NCBI GenBank assembly: GCA_025457915.1
Contig: JALOTL010000015.1
Location: 62,001-126,000, forward strand
Length of the DNA: 64,000 nt
From: Spirochaetota bacterium
GTDB taxonomy: Bacteria > Spirochaetota > UBA4802 > UBA5550
Direction of reading: 5' to 3'
Shown here piece after piece: positions 29,608 through 37,995 of the stretch (position 1 is its first letter; the number at the start of each line of letters is the position of its first letter). The position numbers and the translations under genes are program-made. The notes under the pieces are model-generated. The model saw only the letters and a program-made list of their open reading frames with translations. It was not told the DNA's origin and made no database searches.

Positions 29608-30417
29608 ATGCGCATTGTATTTAAAGCCATAGCTTTATCATGCTTCGCGGCTGTTTTCATCATCGGGTGCAATTTTTCCTCAAACATTAAAAGCATCCCG
29701 GGTATAACATTCGTAATAACAGGAAATACAAGCCCGTCTTCGCCCTTTACCGGTTTCACGGAAAGGCTCTCCCAGCTTATAGACAAAATAAACAGGGAAA
29801 ACCCGGTCCTGGTCATCCATACAGGAAATTTGATCCAGGGCGGAAACGAGTCGATGGGGATCAAGGACAAGGATATCAAACGCCAATTTAAAATATTCAA
29901 ATCACGCTTTTCAAAGCTGAATTCGATTTTATACACAGCCGCGGGAGAAAAGGACTATTATAATTCATCAACAGATTTCTATACCAGAAACACAGGGAGA
30001 AATCTGAACTATTCCTTCAATTACGGAGGAATTCATTTTATAATCTTTAATACGGTGGGCGAGGACTTTCCCGCCCCTTCTAAAAAAACGATGAAATGGC
30101 TGAAAAACGATCTTGAAAGGAACAGGGAATCCTCCGCTATATTCGTCTTTACGAATCAGCCTGTCATCTCCCATCCGAGAATTAAAACGTCCTACAGGGA
30201 ATTTGATGAGCTCCATAAACTCTTTTCCGCATACCCGGTTAAGGCCGTGATATCAGGTAATCCCGTGGAATACCTTGAAACCAAAAAGGACAATATTTTT
30301 TATATCATCGCGGGATGCGGAGGCTTTACCGAGGAGGACAAATACAGGTACTGCAGCCAGTTTTTTACCCTTGTAATAAAAAACAACGAAATCACGATAT
30401 CAGGAAAAAAAATATAA
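29608..30417 (+). CDS. Lipoprotein resembling a calcineurin-type phosphoesterase with degenerate active site
   Basis: The 269-residue product begins with a lipoprotein signal peptide and lipobox FIIGC (Cys about 21), so it is probably membrane-anchored outside the cytoplasm. The remainder follows the order of a metallophosphoesterase: first strand ITFVITGN, then VIHTGNLI where active enzymes have GDLV, AAGEKDYY in place of the GNHD block, FTNQPV in place of THHPL, and VISGNPVEY in place of SGHxH. Every expected metal ligand is replaced, so catalysis is unlikely; a binding or structural role is an inference. The ATG at 29608 was chosen over a TTG one codon earlier. It follows glyA closely. Confidence 0.75.
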   Translation: MRIVFKAIALSCFAAVFIIGCNFSSNIKSIPGITFVITGNTSPSSPFTGFTERLSQLIDKINRENPVLVIHTGNLIQGGNESMGIKDKDIKRQFKIFKSRFSKLNSILYTAAGEKDYYNSSTDFYTRNTGRNLNYSFNYGGIHFIIFNTVGEDFPAPSKKTMKWLKNDLERNRESSAIFVFTNQPVISHPRIKTSYREFDELHKLFSAYPVKAVISGNPVEYLETKKDNIFYIIAGCGGFTEEDKYRYCSQFFTLVIKNNEITISGKKI

Positions 30418-30492
30418 CCCGGAATTCCTCTTTAATAATGCCCGGCCGGGCTTCTATCACTTTAATTTTATCGGACCCTGATAAAATATAAA

Positions 30493-30522
30493 TTGACACC
30501 CACGCAACCAGCTTTCTAGAAT
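30493..30522 (+). promoter_or_regulatory. Candidate promoter for fbp
   Basis: TTGACA and TAGAAT are 18 bases apart, giving a leader of about 115 bases before the FBPase ATG. Confidence 0.5.
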
Positions 30523-30642
30523 AAATCCATCCTCGGCAGCAGGGGCGTTATCCGGACCTTGTGTCGATTATTAAAAAACAACCTTGCACCGAAGAATTAA
30601 ATCGCCTGAGACACGCTTTGAAAAAACCTGGGGTTAAATAAA

Positions 30643-32439
30643 ATGACACCGAAACTCAGTCTCACCGAACTTCACGATGCCATCAGGGAGCTCACCGAGA
30701 TTGAATCCGAACTGGGTAGAAACATCGAGACCACCATGTGGATCAGCGATCCGCATGGCGCCGGAGAAAGATTCGTTTCAATACTCAAGGGAAGGTTCGG
30801 ACTCATATGGAGGACCCTTCAGGAAGCCCTGCCCAAAACCTTTTCAGTGGAAAAACTGGATTATCTTGATCATATCATCCAGAAGGAAAAATACTTCGTG
30901 TCAGAAAACTTCTTCATGGAGAGGCAGGACGTAATTTCTTCACTGGCAAAAATTATCAGATACAGGGTCGATGATGTCGTGGATTTCGACCATATAAGGG
31001 GCCATATCAACAGCGACCTCAGGGTTGTTCTTGAAAACCTGATTTTGAATTACCCGGTTCCGAACATAGTATACGAAAATATTCTCATAACTGACAATGT
31101 GATCACCGCCCTCGCAAAGATTGTCAAACTCGTCATCCTTGGACAATTGATCGTACTCGGGGATGTTTTCGACCGCGGAGACGAGCCTGATAAAATACTC
31201 AGGATCCTTTCCCAGAAAGAAATAAAGCCGTACGTAAAATTCGTATGGGGAAACCACGACATCCTGTGGATGGGCGCCGCGGCGGGAAATAAATCCCTTA
31301 TCGCGGAGGCGCTGAGAATCAGCGTAAGATACGATAACCTGGCCTTTATTGAAAGGCTTGGCATCAATCTTTCCAGGATCAAGGAGCTTGCGGAAAAACT
31401 GTATCCCGGAGATATCACCGGCAAATTCAAGGCAAAACAGGAAATATCCCGCAAGATGGAAAAGACGCTTGCCATGATCCAGTTCAAGCTTGAGGAAAAA
31501 ACCATCAAGCAGTATCCTCAGCTTCAAATGGAACCACGTCTCAATCTTGAAAAACTCGCCGACATGCTGAAAAAAGGCGAAACCGACGGACTCACAGACT
31601 CTCATTTCCCGACCATCGACCTCTACGATCCCCTGAAGCTGACCAAGGAAGAAGAAAAGATAATAAACGACCTTGCCAAACAATTCACAAGCAGCCCTCA
31701 GATAAAAAGATTGATGAAGTACCTCTTCGAGGAAGGAAAGCTTTACCATATTAATAACTACATACTGAACGTTCACGCGCTGATTCCTTCCACTGCCGAC
31801 GGCCAATTCGATGAAATTTATGGAAAAAAAGGAAAGGAGCTGTTCGACCACCTGGAACAGATGATTAAAGACGTGGGCAGGATTTACCTTGAGGGCAGCG
31901 AACAGGAACCATTCAATCTTGCCGTCATGTTCTATCTGTGGTGCGGACCGAAATCACCGTTTTTCGGAAAACACGCCATGAAAACTTTCGAAAGATATTT
32001 TTACAAGGACAAAGAAACGCATAAGGAAAAGCTCCTGTACTGGGGCGAAAACATCAAGAAAAAAGAGTTCATGGATTTGATTATGAATGATTTCGGCACT
32101 GAGAGAATTGTTTACGGTCACACCCCGGTCGATATAACAAAAGGGGAAAAAATAGCTTCAACGGACGGAAGGGCGATAAATATCGATGGCGGATTCTCGG
32201 AGGCCTATCTTGCCAGGGGTCATGCGCTTATACACACGCCCTATTCGATATATGCAATTATACTTCCCACACCGGACGAGATAATAGAGGCCAAAGACAA
32301 GATGGAACCCGCAAAACTGATGTTTGAAAAAATAGCGACCTTTGAAAAACCGAAAAAAATAAAAGATACATTCAGGGGCAACCAGCTGATTAAAAGGAGG
32401 GATGAACTGCTCAAGACAATCAAGCAGCCATCCCGTTGA
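30643..32439 (+). CDS. fbp: Class III fructose-1,6-bisphosphatase
   Basis: The 598-residue protein is the large FBPase type best known from Bacillus and Clostridium. It removes the 1-phosphate of fructose 1,6-bisphosphate in gluconeogenesis. It carries the calcineurin-type metal motifs WISDPHG (33-39), LGDVFDRGDEPD (near 172-183) and VWGNHDILWMGAAAG (near 200-214), and a late VYGHTPV motif with histidine, all intact. A GGGG-containing site precedes the ATG. It is convergent with the Fe-ADH gene, with only eight bases between stops. Its presence beside a phosphofructokinase in the same genome segment implies regulation to avoid futile cycling. Confidence 0.94.
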   Translation: MTPKLSLTELHDAIRELTEIESELGRNIETTMWISDPHGAGERFVSILKGRFGLIWRTLQEALPKTFSVEKLDYLDHIIQKEKYFVSENFFMERQDVISSLAKIIRYRVDDVVDFDHIRGHINSDLRVVLENLILNYPVPNIVYENILITDNVITALAKIVKLVILGQLIVLGDVFDRGDEPDKILRILSQKEIKPYVKFVWGNHDILWMGAAAGNKSLIAEALRISVRYDNLAFIERLGINLSRIKELAEKLYPGDITGKFKAKQEISRKMEKTLAMIQFKLEEKTIKQYPQLQMEPRLNLEKLADMLKKGETDGLTDSHFPTIDLYDPLKLTKEEEKIINDLAKQFTSSPQIKRLMKYLFEEGKLYHINNYILNVHALIPSTADGQFDEIYGKKGKELFDHLEQMIKDVGRIYLEGSEQEPFNLAVMFYLWCGPKSPFFGKHAMKTFERYFYKDKETHKEKLLYWGENIKKKEFMDLIMNDFGTERIVYGHTPVDITKGEKIASTDGRAINIDGGFSEAYLARGHALIHTPYSIYAIILPTPDEIIEAKDKMEPAKLMFEKIATFEKPKKIKDTFRGNQLIKRRDELLKTIKQPSR

Positions 32440-32447
32440 TTCCTTTA

Positions 32448-33713
32448 TTAAAACTTCTGACCCTTTCCGCCTTTCTTTATCAATTTTCTATTCAGGGGTA
32501 TCCCTTCATATGCATGCTCAAGAACCATAAGCGCATCATCATAGGTTATTTCTTCGGTATTGTAAACCTTGCTCCCATCCCCGATAGCCGTTTTGGCTAT
32601 CAATGGCAATGTTTCCTTTGGAACCAACTGCTTTCCGCTTCTGTCCGTGATTTCCTTGAGGTTCCTGAAATGTCTCCCTCCTGTAGCGTCGTGAAGATCC
32701 TGGTTCAGCTGCCTGATGCAGGCTACGGCCTTTTCAGGTCTCGCTTTCTTCGGCGTTTCAGCGAAAACCTCTGCGCCGGCGATCGGATAAAGAAGATCTC
32801 CAATCAAATCGCCAACCTTGTGAAAATTGTATTCGAGACCATAAGGCAAAAATATGCTCATGCACGCTCCATGCGGTACGTGGCATACGCCGCCAGTTGC
32901 GTGGCCCAGGTTGTGTACCAGGCCCACCATTGAATTTGAAAAAGATAATCCTGCAAGCGCTGAAGCATTGGCAAGGGCCAGTCTTCCATTCAAATCATTC
33001 GGGTTTTTTACTACTTTAAGAAGGTTCTGGCTTACGAGCTGAATGGCCTGAAGCGCGGAAGTATCGCTCAACGGATTCTTCGCGAGCCCTATGTAAGCCT
33101 CGCATGCGTGCGTAAATGCGTCCATCCCCGTCGGGGCGGTCAGAAACGGAGGTAGAGTTTTTGTCATCCTTGGATCGAGAACCGCTATATCCGGCAGAAG
33201 AAAATACGAAGGAAATGCCATCTTTATATTTCTATCCTTGTCGGCGATGACGGCAACGAGAGTCATTTCTGACCCGGTTCCGGAAGTTGTCGGGACGGCT
33301 ATAAGCGGTTTCAGCTTCTGCTTGACGGAACCCGAACCGCAGTAATCGAGCAGATTGTTGCCGCCCAGTGAAACCAATATATTCACGCCCTTTGCCGTGT
33401 CTATCGGGGAGCCGCCGCCCACGACGATTATCGAATCGCATCCCTTGCTCCTGTATATCTTGGCTATGGCGTTGACTACCTTGTAATCGGAATCCGCGGG
33501 AACATCGTCATAGATGGCGCCTATCTTGACCTTTTTCCCTACAGCACCGGATACGAGCTTTATGAGTCCGGCTCCTGAAACGCCCTTGTCGGTTATAATC
33601 ATCGGCCTGAAAGAGTTCATCCTTGCAAGCGCTCCCGGAATCTTTTCCAGGGCCTTCTGGCCGGAAATCGTTTTTACCCTGCAGCAGAATTCATAATAAC
33701 TTGGAAGTATCAT
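32448..33713 (-). CDS. Iron-containing alcohol dehydrogenase
   Basis: This 421-residue NAD(P)-dependent dehydrogenase belongs to the Fe-ADH family. It has the nucleotide motif GGGSPIDTAKG, PTTSGTGSEMT, and all four metal ligands: Asp and His in MDAFTHACEAY (near 198), and His in GHATGG and PHG of VPHGA (near 275). An insertion of about 30 basic residues near the C-terminal domain makes it longer than the usual 380-390 residues. GGAG lies six bases before the ATG. It is the last gene of a five-gene operon with a MoaD-like protein and an aldehyde oxidoreductase, so alcohol-aldehyde interconversion is the natural role; the substrate is unknown. Confidence 0.92.
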   Translation of the reverse strand: MILPSYYEFCCRVKTISGQKALEKIPGALARMNSFRPMIITDKGVSGAGLIKLVSGAVGKKVKIGAIYDDVPADSDYKVVNAIAKIYRSKGCDSIIVVGGGSPIDTAKGVNILVSLGGNNLLDYCGSGSVKQKLKPLIAVPTTSGTGSEMTLVAVIADKDRNIKMAFPSYFLLPDIAVLDPRMTKTLPPFLTAPTGMDAFTHACEAYIGLAKNPLSDTSALQAIQLVSQNLLKVVKNPNDLNGRLALANASALAGLSFSNSMVGLVHNLGHATGGVCHVPHGACMSIFLPYGLEYNFHKVGDLIGDLLYPIAGAEVFAETPKKARPEKAVACIRQLNQDLHDATGGRHFRNLKEITDRSGKQLVPKETLPLIAKTAIGDGSKVYNTEEITYDDALMVLEHAYEGIPLNRKLIKKGGKGQKF

Positions 33714-33743
33714 ATCTGACTCCTATTGATGGTTTTTTTCAGC

Positions 33744-34286
33744 CTAAACGGTAAAGGTCCTAACATAAATCAGGATCCTGTTGATGTGCTTTCTGACCGG
33801 GGAAAGTTCCGACCACTTCGGGTACCTCTTAACCGCCAGCTTGGTTATGATTTTTGGAAGCAGGTAAACCTCAACAAGATCGAGAACCCTGACTATCGCC
33901 AGCGCATTGGTTAGATCGCCGTCAACGATAAACCTGTCATGGGCGAAGGCCACAGTTGTCGATTCCTGAAAACTGAAAACCAGGAAGGCCACCTCCATGT
34001 TTTTTATTCCCATTTTCAGATCCAGCTTTTTCCCTGCAGGGTTCCATCCCATATATTTCACTTTGCCCTTCTCGTTCTTTCCGACTATCATGTAAGGGCC
34101 GTTCGGAAGTATCCCGAGACTGAAGGTAAATCCATCGGGCAGATCCTCGAATTCCTTTTTTATAGTTTTATCGATCCTGGATGCGGCCTGCATCGCCCTT
34201 CCGACGATGAAGAGCATCACTGCGATATATATTTTCTTAATGTACTTGACCCCTGGCTTGATTTCCGGATACTTATTAATGTTCAT
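33744..34286 (-). CDS. Small protein with SCP-2-like (sterol carrier) domain
   Basis: The 180-residue protein has a hydrophobic stretch near 17-33 and then a region (about 50-150) whose pattern resembles SCP-2 lipid-binding domains. It includes FSLGILPNGPYMIVG, an amphipathic middle and a FIVDGDLTNALAIVRV stretch. SCP-2 proteins bind fatty acyl groups or other lipids. The assignment is moderate because no catalytic residues exist to check. It lies between the two Fe-ADH genes with an AGGAG site and tight spacing, so it may present a hydrophobic aldehyde or alcohol to the enzymes; that is inference. Confidence 0.6.
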   Translation of the reverse strand: MNINKYPEIKPGVKYIKKIYIAVMLFIVGRAMQAASRIDKTIKKEFEDLPDGFTFSLGILPNGPYMIVGKNEKGKVKYMGWNPAGKKLDLKMGIKNMEVAFLVFSFQESTTVAFAHDRFIVDGDLTNALAIVRVLDLVEVYLLPKIITKLAVKRYPKWSELSPVRKHINRILIYVRTFTV

Positions 34287-34306
34287 TTCAGACTCCTCTA
34301 CCTTTA

Positions 34307-35470
34307 TTAAATAAAAGATTTTCCTTCGTAAGCGTGCTGTAGCACATCCAGGCAGACCTGTTCCTTGTACTTCTTTCCGCTCGCATTAAAAGCTATTTTT
34401 GCGGCTTCATTCAAATGATATTCGGGTATTTTCATGTCTGACAGTTTTTCCGGAAGTGCGCCCTTGAGGCTTTTTATCAAATTTTTAATCAGCCCGAGCG
34501 ACCGGACCGCCATCTCCTTTTCAGGGGTCTTAACGTATTCATCAAGGCCTGCAAGCGCGAGAAGAAGTTCGCCCCTGATCTCAAGCTTTTTACTGATCTT
34601 ATATTCAAGTCCGAAAGGCAGAAGCACGCCCATCATGGTTCCGCGGTTGTGGCCCGTAATGCTTGAAAGGGCATCCGCGATCGTATGGATCAGCCCGGCC
34701 GGCGCGTTGGCAAATGTTATTCCTGCCATCACCGCCGCGTTGGCAAGGGCAAGTCCGGCCCTGGCGTTTCCGAGACTCTTTACGCCCTTCGCGAGGTTTT
34801 CATATATGAATTGTATCGCCGAGTGAGCGTATGTGTCGCTGACCGGATTGTAGTGCGCGACAGACGACGCCTCAATCGCGTGCGTAAGGGCCGTCATCGC
34901 GGTTGATACGACGCATTCCCTGCAGCAGCCTTTTGTGGCGCGTGGATCCATTGCTATGATGTCCGGGTATAAAAAATCCGACTTTATGATCCTGTGGTCT
35001 ATGCAGGCGACATTGGTCATCTCCGTGCCATCGGAATATGAAACCGGTATGTATACGAAGGGCTTCAGCCTGGTTTTAACCTTGCCCTCTCCGATGAAGG
35101 ACAGGAGATCTTCATTTTTCTCGGATACCATTATGTTGACGCCTTTCGCGACATCGGCAACCGATCCCCCCCCGAAGGCTATTATTGAATCGCAGCCCCT
35201 GCCCTTGAACAGGATTGACAGCTCCTTCGCGAGCGAAAAGCTTGAATGCTCCGGTACCTCATCGAAGATGCCTCCGATAATGGTGTTTGAATCATAAAAA
35301 GCTTTTGCGAGCACCCTGTCCAGCTTCGCACCGCTTACCGCCTTGCTGGTTACCACAAGGGGCTTTCTGGAATTGAAGCCGTCCAGTTCAATTGGAATGT
35401 GTTCCAGGGCCTTTTTGCCGGATATTATTTTCGCCTGGTTAAGGAATTCAAAGTATTCTGGAGTTTGCAT
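34307..35470 (-). CDS. Iron-containing alcohol dehydrogenase paralogue with degenerate metal site
   Basis: The 387-residue protein aligns without gaps to the neighbouring Fe-ADH over the metal-binding region. Three of four ligands differ: MDAFTHA becomes MTALTHA (Asp to Thr, His kept), GHATGG becomes ADALSS (His to Asp), and VPHGA becomes HNRGT (His to Arg). The PTTSGTGSE loop is also changed to PVSYSDGTE. The nucleotide motif GGGSVADVAKG is retained. It is therefore unlikely to bind iron in the usual way. It could be a regulatory or structural partner of the active paralogue, or use another metal geometry. It is cotranscribed between the AOR gene and the SCP-2-like gene. Confidence 0.87.
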   Translation of the reverse strand: MQTPEYFEFLNQAKIISGKKALEHIPIELDGFNSRKPLVVTSKAVSGAKLDRVLAKAFYDSNTIIGGIFDEVPEHSSFSLAKELSILFKGRGCDSIIAFGGGSVADVAKGVNIMVSEKNEDLLSFIGEGKVKTRLKPFVYIPVSYSDGTEMTNVACIDHRIIKSDFLYPDIIAMDPRATKGCCRECVVSTAMTALTHAIEASSVAHYNPVSDTYAHSAIQFIYENLAKGVKSLGNARAGLALANAAVMAGITFANAPAGLIHTIADALSSITGHNRGTMMGVLLPFGLEYKISKKLEIRGELLLALAGLDEYVKTPEKEMAVRSLGLIKNLIKSLKGALPEKLSDMKIPEYHLNEAAKIAFNASGKKYKEQVCLDVLQHAYEGKSFI

Positions 35471-35541
35471 TTTGTCCCTCGCGTATATTAAATCTTACGG
35501 GATATCCGGCCCGGGTAAATCCCCGGGTCGGATAATTATCA

Positions 35542-37416
35542 CTATTTTTTTACGATCCCGAGTCTTTTCAGCGTTCTGTCTTTGGGGATGCCGTTTTTAT
35601 CATAGCCCCTGATCTTGTAGTATTTTCCGAGCATCCTGTCTATTGGAACGACTTTCTCCTTCGGATCGCATTTTCTTCCCTCGTAAAGCAGCCTGTCCGG
35701 AAGCGTATCGTCTTTTTTCGATATCCCCTCCCTAGTGTTCATATACCTTTCAAGAACATGCACCCTTTCCCCGATCTTCATGAACTTGCGCATGCTTAAA
35801 AGAGGAATATATGTTTTACCCACTATCGAATACCAGATCTCGGGCCACAGGCTCACGTCCATGAGGCTTAGGGCAATGGGCGTGAGATTCTGCGTGAGAA
35901 GCTTGAGCATCGGTACCGGCGTAAACTTTATTAGCGGCGGCTCAAGGAAAACAGCGAAGGCCGTAAACTGGCATATGTGCAGCGAGTTTACCGCCGCAAA
36001 TATGTTTTCCATGAACTTGACCATGGTCGGCTTGCCCCTCTTGGCATTCGGGCTGGCCATGTTGAAATAGGCCTCGAGGGTGAAAAGCGTTGTTGAAAGA
36101 TGGCAGGCGCCCCTGTTAGCCACGGCATATGAAAGGCCGTGCCCTATCGCGCCCCTCGGGTCATACGCGGCCATTTCGAGTCCCTTGACATGGATTGCAA
36201 AATCCTCGCCGCCGTATTTTTTCGAAAGCGCCTTCGAACCCAGACCGAGTTCCTTGCCCAGGCCCCTTCCGTGGCCGATATCCTTGAGCATCTGGGACAC
36301 TCCTTCCTTCGAGCCGAATTTAAGGTTCGAATTTATCAGGCCTTTTTCAGTGGCCTCCATGACCCAGGCCAGCGTTCCGCCGGCCGAAATCGTGTCCATG
36401 CCGACCTCGGTGCAGATATCGTTCCATTCCGAAATCGCAACCGGGTCGAAAATTTCAAGATTCGATCCCATCAGCCCGGTTGTTTCATATTCCGGCACCT
36501 GCCTGTAGTTGCCGTCAAAATTTCCTTTATGACCGCAGAGTATCGTACAGGGTCTGCAGGTGGAATACTTGGTGTCGTGTTTTTCCGCCATGGTCTCGCC
36601 GCTGATCTTATGGGCCTCGCCATGCGACCCACCCGTAAAGTTCCTGACGGGCAGTATTCCGGCGGCATTGGAAAGATTTACATTGGCATTCGTGCCGAAG
36701 TTCCTGTAGCTGCCGGATGTGATGCTGTTCGAATTGATGTACCTGTTGAATTTATTTTTTACCCTGTCGAACCTTTTCTGCTTTTTGGGAACTATTTTAA
36801 ATTCTTTTCCCTTTGCCACGATGGCTTTGAGGTTTTTAGATCCCATCACGGCCCCCATGCCCCCCCTTCCGAGGAACCTGTGGCCGGAACATATATTGGC
36901 ATACCTTACGAGGTTTTCCCCTGCCGGTCCTATCACTACTGCGCCGGAACCGATTTTTTCGAGGACCTCCTGTGTCTTCTGCGTGTCCTTCCCCCACAGC
37001 GATTTGGCGTTTTCAAATTTAACGCCCTTTGAATCGATATATAAGTAAACCGGTTTGCTCGCCCTTCCCTTGACGATTATTGCGTCCCATCCGGAAGTTT
37101 TCAGCGCCATTCCGAAAGGACCCCCGCATGAGGCGGCGGTCATAATGCCGGTTTGAGGGGATTTCGTGACGGCATCGAACCTGCCGGAACATGGTGCGCC
37201 TGTCCCCATGAGCGCGCCCATGCAAAAAGCGATCATATTTTCCTCTCCCAGAGGATCTACACCGGCCCTCATCCTGTCGTACAGGAATTTAAGTCCCATG
37301 CCCTTTCCGCCCAGAAACATGTTCCTGTCTTTTTTTGATATCTCGAAAACCTCAAACTTCTGTTTTGTAAGGTCTATCTCAAGACATCGGTTGCTTGTTC
37401 CAATAATTTCTTGCAT
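35542..37416 (-). CDS. aor: Aldehyde ferredoxin oxidoreductase (tungstopterin enzyme)
   Basis: AOR interconverts aldehydes and carboxylic acids with ferredoxin as electron partner, using a bis-pterin tungsten cofactor and a [4Fe-4S] cluster. The 624-residue sequence has the family N-terminus with FLGGKGMGLKFLYDRM, the SGRFDAVTKSP and GRGGMGAVMGSKNLKAI stretches, and the four cluster cysteines: CRPCTILC near 289 and one in LHICQF near 482. Length is normal. A GGAG site precedes the ATG. It lies directly after the MoaD-like gene and before two Fe-ADH genes, which suggests an aldehyde node shared by acid reduction and alcohol oxidation. Confidence 0.94.
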   Translation of the reverse strand: MQEIIGTSNRCLEIDLTKQKFEVFEISKKDRNMFLGGKGMGLKFLYDRMRAGVDPLGEENMIAFCMGALMGTGAPCSGRFDAVTKSPQTGIMTAASCGGPFGMALKTSGWDAIIVKGRASKPVYLYIDSKGVKFENAKSLWGKDTQKTQEVLEKIGSGAVVIGPAGENLVRYANICSGHRFLGRGGMGAVMGSKNLKAIVAKGKEFKIVPKKQKRFDRVKNKFNRYINSNSITSGSYRNFGTNANVNLSNAAGILPVRNFTGGSHGEAHKISGETMAEKHDTKYSTCRPCTILCGHKGNFDGNYRQVPEYETTGLMGSNLEIFDPVAISEWNDICTEVGMDTISAGGTLAWVMEATEKGLINSNLKFGSKEGVSQMLKDIGHGRGLGKELGLGSKALSKKYGGEDFAIHVKGLEMAAYDPRGAIGHGLSYAVANRGACHLSTTLFTLEAYFNMASPNAKRGKPTMVKFMENIFAAVNSLHICQFTAFAVFLEPPLIKFTPVPMLKLLTQNLTPIALSLMDVSLWPEIWYSIVGKTYIPLLSMRKFMKIGERVHVLERYMNTREGISKKDDTLPDRLLYEGRKCDPKEKVVPIDRMLGKYYKIRGYDKNGIPKDRTLKRLGIVKK

Positions 37417-37451
37417 AGGTCGTCTCCAAATCTCTTTATTTATTTAATTAA

Positions 37452-37709
37452 TCATCCACCGCCTGACACCTTGAGGCAGGAAACCTCATCGTTATCATTC
37501 AGTTTCGCCCAGGCACTTATCCTCTCGCCATTTCTGAAGATTGCGAATCTTGATACCTTTTTAAGTCCGAATCCGACGAGCACGGATCTGAGCCTTTTTC
37601 TGCCGGGTAGTTTGATTTCAACTCCTTCAGCCGGATTATAATTTAAAAGACCGAGCTCTTTATCTATCCCGGAAAAAAATTTGATTCTTACTTTAATTTC
37701 TTTTCCCAT
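37452..37709 (-). CDS. MoaD/ThiS-type sulfur carrier protein
   Basis: The 85-residue product (from the ATG at 37709) has the beta-grasp pattern and ends in the exposed glycines VSGGG that carry the thiocarboxylate in MoaD and ThiS. MoaD donates sulfur for the dithiolene of molybdopterin or tungstopterin. As the first gene of the AOR operon it probably serves the tungsten cofactor of AOR. No strong ribosome site precedes this ATG. The frame remains open upstream, with an ATG at seven codons and a TTG at 18 codons, so the start is uncertain. A leader of about 160 bases separates it from the likely promoter. Confidence 0.82.
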   Translation of the reverse strand: MGKEIKVRIKFFSGIDKELGLLNYNPAEGVEIKLPGRKRLRSVLVGFGLKKVSRFAIFRNGERISAWAKLNDNDEVSCLKVSGGG

Positions 37710-37876
37710 CACGTCAAAGCCGATCGACATCAAAACGCATGCATGAATCAAAAAATTGAACAAATCTTCTAAAGGGATCGCTGATTTACGCTAGGGCCTT
37801 TTAATATTAATTTCAACTAAAATTTTATTATTAGCCCAGTTAATGAAGACTATTCTGTTGTTTTGTTAAACAGGTT

Positions 37877-37905
37877 ATGATAACATGTATAAAATTACAT
37901 GTCAC
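37877..37905 (-). promoter_or_regulatory. Promoter with palindromic operator for the moaD-aor operon
   Basis: On the minus strand GTGACA (37905-37900) and TATCAT (37882-37877) are 17 bases apart. The spacer, together with the last bases of the -35, is a perfect inverted repeat ACATGTA, six bases, TACATGT (37883-37902). A palindrome between -35 and -10 is a classic repressor or MerR-type position. The regulator is not identifiable here. Confidence 0.55.
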
Positions 37906-37908
37906 GCC

Positions 37909-37930
37909 AAAAACAGAATGATCTGTTTTT
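37909..37930 (-). terminator. Hairpin, possible terminator of the methyltransferase gene
   Basis: AAAAACAGA and TCTGTTTTT form a nine-bp stem with a four-base loop. The stem ends in T runs on either strand, and it lies 66 bases beyond the stop of the minus-strand methyltransferase gene, just before the moaD promoter. The GC content of the stem is low, so efficiency is doubtful. Confidence 0.45.
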
Positions 37931-37995
37931 GTCCACAATAGGGGGTTGATATCTGGAATATTAAATCGAGGCTATAAAACGCTTTATCTGCAATC

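Noticed and set aside
37710-37876. A molybdenum/tungsten cofactor riboswitch in the moaD leader
   Set aside because: The leader is AT-rich and I could not find the conserved GC-rich stems of that RNA family.
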